Shown: in pieces, positions 5,991 through 7,080 of the stretch
Layout: every line of letters begins with the position of its first letter
How positions within the stretch are numbered: position 1 is the first letter of the stretch
Origin: an uncultured Haemophilus sp.
Lineage (GTDB): Bacteria > Pseudomonadota > Gammaproteobacteria > Enterobacterales > Pasteurellaceae
Length of the DNA stretch: 7,080 bases
Direction: 5' to 3'
Assembly (NCBI GenBank): GCA_902481695.1
Contig: CABSXY010000101.1
Span: 1 to 7,080, forward strand
The notes under the pieces: model-generated
Databases searched by the model: none
Told to the model about the DNA's origin: nothing
What the model saw: the letters and a program-made list of their open reading frames with translations, nothing else
Translations under genes and position numbers: made by a program

Positions 5991-7080
5991 TTACATCAAC
6001 GTACCGACATATTTTAACATGACCCCAGCGGCAATAGCCGAGCCAATTACACCGGCAACGTTTGGTCCCATGGCATGCATAAGGAGGAAGTTTTGGTTAT
6101 CCGCTTCCAATCCGATTTTATTGGAAACGCGAGCGGCCATAGGAACGGCAGATACGCCAGCAGAACCGATGAGCGGATTAATTTTATTTTTGCTGAATTT
6201 GTTCATCAATTTTGCCATTAATACGCCACTACCTGTACCGATTCCGAAAGCAATTACACCAAGAATTAAAATGCCTAATGTTTGCGGTTGTAGGAATTTA
6301 TCGGCAATCAGTTTAGAACCCACAGATAAGCCAAGCACAATAGTCACAATGTTAATCAAGGCATTTTGTGTGGTATCGCTTAAACGTTCTACTACGCCGC
6401 TGACGCGCATGAGATTACCGAAACAGAACATCCCGAGTAATGGGGCAGCATCTGGTAAGAGTAAACCAACGAGCAACAGCAAAATAACCGGGAATAACAC
6501 TTTTTCACGATTACTCACATGGCGCATTTGCGTCATGCGAATTTTGCGTTCTTCTTCTGTGGTTAAGGCTTTCATAATCGGCGGTTGGATCAACGGCACT
6601 AATGCCATGTAGGAATAGGCAGCCACCGCAATCGCGCCAAGCAATTCAGGCGCCAGTTTGCTCGTGAGATAAATCGCAGTTGGACCATCCGCACCACCGA
6701 TAATACCGATAGACGCGGCTTGAGGTAGCGTAAATTCGATAATGCCGAAATAATTTAAGGCTAACGCACCGAGCACGGTAGCAAAAATACCAAATTGTGC
6801 AGCCGCACCAAGTAGCAATGTTTTTGGATTGGCTAATAATGGGCCAAAGTCTGTCATTGCACCTACGCCCATAAAAATGACCAATGGTGCAATGCCGTAT
6901 CCAATCGCAACTTTATAGAACAAAGCTAAAATACCAGCGCTATAACCCATATCCACAGATAAAGCTTCTAATTGATTTATCATGGATATTGGCGCGGAAG
7001 CCATCGCTGTTTTAATCGCAGCAAGATCAGGTGAAACACCTAGCTGCGCAGCGATTACCGCAATTTGCTCTGGTGAGCCG
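5991..7080 (-). CDS. oadB: Sodium-pumping oxaloacetate decarboxylase, beta subunit (5' end outside window)
   Basis: This is the integral-membrane subunit of the biotin-dependent OadGAB complex. It decarboxylates the carboxybiotin carried by the alpha subunit and couples this to sodium export across the inner membrane. The visible 362 residues are highly conserved and mostly hydrophobic: FMGVGAMTDFGPLLANP, then GGADGPTAIY (visible residues about 128-137, containing the Asp of the sodium/carboxybiotin site known in the family), AAYSYMALVPLIQPP, FCFGNLMR, INPLIGSAGVSAVPMAARVS, and GPNVAGVIGSA near the C-terminus, which holds another conserved functional Asn. The frame stays open through ATG 7002-7004 to the right edge and adds 25 residues (starting GSPEQIAVIAAQLG), so that ATG is internal. 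With a usual length near 430, roughly 70 N-terminal residues are missing. The alpha and gamma genes, expected upstream on the - strand, lie outside. Related beta subunits of methylmalonyl-CoA or glutaconyl-CoA decarboxylases are less likely but cannot be fully excluded. Confidence 0.92.
   Translation of the reverse strand, partial: GSPEQIAVIAAQLGVSPDLAAIKTAMASAPISMINQLEALSVDMGYSAGILALFYKVAIGYGIAPLVIFMGVGAMTDFGPLLANPKTLLLGAAAQFGIFATVLGALALNYFGIIEFTLPQAASIGIIGGADGPTAIYLTSKLAPELLGAIAVAAYSYMALVPLIQPPIMKALTTEEERKIRMTQMRHVSNREKVLFPVILLLLVGLLLPDAAPLLGMFCFGNLMRVSGVVERLSDTTQNALINIVTIVLGLSVGSKLIADKFLQPQTLGILILGVIAFGIGTGSGVLMAKLMNKFSKNKINPLIGSAGVSAVPMAARVSNKIGLEADNQNFLLMHAMGPNVAGVIGSAIAAGVMLKYVGTLM

Noticed and set aside
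6019..6612. Long open frame on the + strand opposite oadB (197 codons)
   Set aside because: It is antisense to a highly conserved gene, has a low-complexity Pro/Thr/Ala/Ile composition typical of a shadow frame, and shows no recognisable domain.
7002..7004. ATG at 7004 as the oadB start
   Set aside because: The frame is open to the window edge with plausible residues, and a start here would lack the conserved N-terminal portion of the beta subunit.
7057..7065. ACCGCAATT as a further uptake sequence on the - strand
   Set aside because: It has one mismatch in the core (AATTGCGGT) and lies in conserved oadB codons, so it is not counted as a USS.
1..7080. Mobile element, CRISPR array, phage or defence system
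   Set aside because: There are no transposase or integrase genes, no terminal inverted repeats, no spaced direct repeats and no nuclease or toxin-antitoxin genes. The content is ordinary chromosomal metabolism, transport and regulation.

Overview
The window reads as chromosomal DNA from the family Pasteurellaceae, most likely Haemophilus or a close relative. The base composition is AT-rich. There are four perfect copies of the Haemophilus-type DNA uptake core AAGTGCGGT or its complement, at 141, 659, 2790 and 4727, and the proteins look gammaproteobacterial. I cannot fix the species from the sequence alone.

Layout, left to right. Bases 1-119 hold the tail of an unidentified membrane protein gene on the + strand. 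It overlaps by 8 bases an OppA-like solute-binding lipoprotein gene (112-1674), which ends at a strong hairpin terminator (1686-1718). A new promoter (about 1752-1779) then serves a two-gene unit. The first gene is a MerR-type regulator (1811-2452) broken by an in-frame TAG at 2222-2224. The second is a very large gene (2449-5898), joined to the regulator by an ATGA stop/start overlap. It encodes a natural fusion of LplT (lysophospholipid flippase) with Aas (2-acyl-glycerophosphoethanolamine acyltransferase plus acyl-ACP synthetase). A compact hairpin with an A-run on one side and a T-run on the other (5916-5945) separates this unit from a convergent gene on the - strand. That gene is the beta subunit of the sodium-pumping oxaloacetate decarboxylase (5991 to beyond the right edge, N-terminus missing).

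How the genes work together. The LplT-PlsC-AMP-ligase fusion would handle the whole lysophospholipid salvage cycle in one inner-membrane polypeptide: flip lysophosphatidylethanolamine inward, activate a fatty acid on ACP, then re-acylate the lipid. The tightly coupled MerR-type gene upstream is the obvious candidate regulator, but in this sequence it is probably defective. The binding lipoprotein and the oxaloacetate decarboxylase are separate transcription units with no evident functional link to it.

I did not find a wholly new system. The most notable items are the nonsense codon in the regulator, the tandem HTH-like architecture of that regulator, the triple fusion enzyme, and a reduced OppA relative anchored as a lipoprotein with Asp at +2. 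No stretch longer than 300 bases is without a gene.
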